Assembly (NCBI RefSeq): GCF_006569205.1
Contig: NZ_VIGD01000002.1
Span: 145,637-209,636, forward strand
Length of the DNA stretch: 64,000 nucleotides
Reading direction: 5' to 3'
From: Ureibacillus terrenus
GTDB lineage: Bacteria > Bacillota > Bacilli > Bacillales_A > Planococcaceae
The notes under the pieces are model-generated. The model saw only the letters and a list, made by a program, of their open reading frames with translations, was not told the DNA's origin and made no database searches. Shown here in pieces: positions 61,750 through 64,000 of the stretch (position 1 is its first letter; every line of letters starts with the position of its first letter). A program made the position numbers and the translations under genes.

Positions 61750-63117
61750 TTGAATCTTCCACAAACCTTTCAAGAAAAAATGAAAAACTTATTGCAAGAA
61801 GAATATGATGCCTTTATTCGAAGCTATGAAGAAGAGAAGAATCAGGGCTTGCGAATAAACACGCTAAAAATTTCAATAGATGAATTTTTACAAATGAATC
61901 CTTTTACAACCGAGAAAATCCCTTGGGTGAAGGAAGGCTATTTTTATCCTGGCAATGAACGGCCAGGAAAACACCCTTACCATGAAGCGGGGTTGTATTA
62001 TATCCAAGAGCCGAGCGCGATGGCGGTAGGGGAATTGGCGGATCCCCGGCCGGGAGAGCGCATCCTCGACTTGTGCGCGGCGCCGGGAGGGAAGACGACC
62101 CACCTTGCCTCCGAAATGCGGGGGGAAGGACTGCTCGTTTCCAATGAAATCCATCCGCAGCGGGCGAAAATTTTATCGCAGAACGTGGAACGGATGGGCA
62201 TCCAAAACGCCATTGTGGTAAATGAAACGCCTGAGCGTCTTGCCGTCCGTTTCCCCGGCTTTTTCGACCGGATCCTGGTCGATGCTCCTTGCTCCGGGGA
62301 AGGGATGTTCCGGAAAGATGAAGAAGCCCGCCTGCACTGGAGTCCGGAAAATGTGGCCCTTTGCGCAAGACGGCAGGACGAAATCCTCGACCATGCCCAA
62401 AGCATGTTGAAGCCGGGGGGACGGCTCGTCTATTCCACATGCACCTTCTCGCCGGAAGAAAACGAGGGAACAATCAGCCGCTTCCTTGAAAAGTATCCGA
62501 ACTTTGAAATTGAGCAAGTGGAAGTGTACGAAGGCTTCAGCCCGGGAAGAGCCGATTGGGTGGAAAAGGCGGCTCCCGGCATTGAGAAGACGATCCGCAT
62601 TTGGCCCCATCTCGTGAAAGGGGAAGGGCATTACATCGCCGTGCTGAAAAAGGTGGACGGGGATGAGGCGCCCCGCATCAAATATGCCAAATCGAAACTC
62701 GATCCGAAAATGTTGAAGGCCTATCAGCAATTTGCAGGCGAAACATTGAACAGGACGCCTTCCGGAAATTTCATCGCATTCCATGATCAACTGTATGCGC
62801 TGCCGGAAGAGGCGCCGGCTTTGGATCAACTGAAGGTGCTGCGTCCGGGCCTGCATTTGGGAACGTTCAAGAAAAACCGCTTCGAGCCTTCCCATGCCCT
62901 CGCTTTGGCACTAAGCGGGGAGGATGCGAAAAACGTGTGGAATCTTCCCGCGGATTCGGAGGAAATCCTCGCTTATTTGAAAGGGGAAACCTTGCAGGCA
63001 GGCGGTCCAAAAGGCTGGTATCTGATGACCGTGGACGGCTATTCCATCGGCTGGGGCAAGCTTGCCGGAAATGTGATGAAAAACCATTATCCGAAAGGCC
63101 TGCGCTGGATGGGATAG
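61750..63117 (+). CDS. rsmF: RsmF-type rRNA cytosine-C5 methyltransferase (RsmB/NOP family)
   Basis: A 455-residue SAM-dependent m5C methyltransferase. The SAM-binding motif is LDLCAAPGGKTTHLA, the substrate-binding block DAPCSGEGMFRKDE, and the catalytic cysteine is in VYSTCTFSPEENEG. The C-terminal third (about 300-455) is the PUA-like RNA-binding extension found in RsmF/YebU, which methylates 16S rRNA. The start is TTG at 61750 behind TGAGGTGA; the frame is open upstream with no better signal. The first 80 codons are AT-rich and the remainder GC-rich, a sharp change near 61990. Confidence 0.9.
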   Translation: MNLPQTFQEKMKNLLQEEYDAFIRSYEEEKNQGLRINTLKISIDEFLQMNPFTTEKIPWVKEGYFYPGNERPGKHPYHEAGLYYIQEPSAMAVGELADPRPGERILDLCAAPGGKTTHLASEMRGEGLLVSNEIHPQRAKILSQNVERMGIQNAIVVNETPERLAVRFPGFFDRILVDAPCSGEGMFRKDEEARLHWSPENVALCARRQDEILDHAQSMLKPGGRLVYSTCTFSPEENEGTISRFLEKYPNFEIEQVEVYEGFSPGRADWVEKAAPGIEKTIRIWPHLVKGEGHYIAVLKKVDGDEAPRIKYAKSKLDPKMLKAYQQFAGETLNRTPSGNFIAFHDQLYALPEEAPALDQLKVLRPGLHLGTFKKNRFEPSHALALALSGEDAKNVWNLPADSEEILAYLKGETLQAGGPKGWYLMTVDGYSIGWGKLAGNVMKNHYPKGLRWMG

Positions 63118-63346
63118 CAGGCGCCTGCGCTGGCAGGCTGCCGCTTTATGTTTCGCGCAGGTTGTTGCATCCTGGCGGGATTTTCATTTGTTGCGGCTTT
63201 GCCCCAAATGTTTTACAAAAAATGAAAATCTACCCTGCACAAGTCAACAATTGAACATTTCCACATACATTAGAAATAACCTCTCGAGGCTGCTTTTTAC
63301 GGCTTTGGGGGGTGTTTTGTTTTGGGCCGTTGCGGAGGCGCCTGAA

Positions 63347-63679
63347 TCAACTTTTCCTGAACCGGTTTCCGGTGTTCAAATAAATGATCATAAAAACCAC
63401 GACGCCGACAAACAGGGCGATTCCCGCAATCAGCAACCATAATATTTCAAATATCTCCGCTATCGTCCATACGACCATCAGCCCGGCCAAAACGAACATG
63501 TTTTTGCCGACAAACCGGCATAAGGCGGGTTCGTCGTACTTGGCTTTTTCTTCTTCCGGCAATGTATTATAACCGGCGATCAAAAAGCCGCCTTTTCCTT
63601 TGTATAAATAAAAAGCAAGCAGCAGCATGGGCACCGCGATGATCCCGTTAATCATAATCAGGGCCAATTTTTCATTCAT
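63347..63679 (-). CDS. DUF3784 membrane protein
   Basis: A 110-residue membrane protein with three helices. The stretch KGKGGFLIAGYNTLPEEEKAKYDEPALCRFVG is the DUF3784 signature; function unknown. AGGAGGCGAAT is close upstream of the ATG at 63679. The 229 bases between rsmF and this gene contain a GCAGGCGCCTGC palindrome (63117-63128) and no gene. Confidence 0.85.
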   Translation of the reverse strand: MNEKLALIMINGIIAVPMLLLAFYLYKGKGGFLIAGYNTLPEEEKAKYDEPALCRFVGKNMFVLAGLMVVWTIAEIFEILWLLIAGIALFVGVVVFMIIYLNTGNRFRKS

Positions 63680-64000
63680 GCCTTTATTCGCCTCCTTTCT
63701 TTGATTATAAGGAAATTGGGTATTGATTGATATATTTATATTTTGTTAATGTAAATAATTTAAAATTCAGTTATTTCATATGGAATTTTCTGTAATTTCT
63801 CCAAATCTTCAGGTTTTTTTCAAGATTAATGAACACCATTGGGGCTTTTGTTATAATGAAGCAGGATTTCAACCCCGAGTTCGACAGTTTTGAGGCCATT
63901 TTAGGCAAATGAAAATGGCCAAAATGCTGTTATATCAAAGATTTCGCGATGCGGATCCTAGAAAAAAACACTGAATTTCATAGGCACACGACTTGTTTAT
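63680..64000. other. Non-coding end of the window
   Basis: No gene is recognisable. TATAAT at about 63852-63857 on the plus strand, preceded by AT-rich sequence, looks like the -10 of a promoter for a gene beyond the window. The left part should contain the promoter of the DUF3784 gene. Confidence 0.35.

Noticed and set aside
63117..63128. GCAGGCGCCTGC palindrome after rsmF as a terminator
   Set aside because: It has no loop and no T-run, so it is recorded only as a palindrome.

Overview
The window comes from a spore-forming member of the Bacillales, in the Bacillaceae/Planococcaceae range. The evidence is a complete gerA-gerB-gerC germinant-receptor operon, an Spx-family protein, the csoR-copZ-copA copper operon, MtnE/MtnU-type methionine-salvage genes, strong AAGGAGG-type ribosome sites, frequent TTG and GTG starts, and intrinsic terminators after most transcription units. 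Genus and species cannot be fixed from the sequence alone. I saw no rRNA, tRNA, CRISPR array, transposase, phage gene or recognisable riboswitch.

Layout. 1-3.2 kb: end of an oligopeptide ABC transporter operon (partial oppB, then oppC, oppD, oppF). 3.3-5.0 kb: an ECF sigma factor with its own ECF-type promoter and a zinc-motif anti-sigma factor. 5-9.8 kb: GmhB-like phosphatase, SelO, an acidic DUF1292-like protein, an AbrB-type membrane protein and ctaB. 10-17.6 kb: a TPR-GGDEF protein, an M20 dipeptidase, a second sigma factor, an spx-like/marR operon with a palindrome inside its promoter, a small coiled-coil protein, an SpsG-like protein and an FMN reductase. 17.8-21.4 kb: gerABC. 21.5-25.3 kb: copper homeostasis (csoR, copZ, copA and a YdhK-like lipoprotein). 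25.5-28.8 kb: a GT8 glycosyltransferase and topB.

28.9-38.8 kb is the most distinctive part, an aromatic-acid island. It holds a TRAP transporter (dctPQM), gentisate 1,2-dioxygenase, a fumarylpyruvate hydrolase-type FAH protein, two IclR paralogues, an FAD hydroxylase fitting 3-hydroxybenzoate 6-hydroxylase, and a DinB/YfiT-fold protein that I propose is the missing thiol-dependent maleylpyruvate isomerase. A 17-bp palindrome (AGTGAAY-N3-GTTCNCT) recurs at four places, three of them just downstream of good sigma-A promoters, so the import and catabolic genes look like one regulon. Between the FAH and IclR genes lies an array of 24 exact-length 21-bp repeats.

38.9-43.6 kb: YbaK, a YczE-type membrane protein, a GNAT acetyltransferase, kbl and a duplicated P-loop ATPase. 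43.7-49.8 kb: an organosulfur cluster. metY and an ssuACB-type importer form one operon, divergent from a tightly coupled pair of a luciferase-like monooxygenase and an ATP-grasp ligase, which is a candidate for an undescribed sulfur-scavenging step. 49.9-54.7 kb: acetoin dehydrogenase operon (acoL, acoA, acoB, acoC order) behind a consensus cre site. 54.8-59.8 kb: a ClpB-type disaggregase and divergent mtnE/mtnU. 59.8-62.0 kb: an AT-rich block with a frameshifted ECF sigma factor and a DUF4179 protein, whose composition ends abruptly inside rsmF. The window closes with a DUF3784 membrane protein and non-coding sequence.
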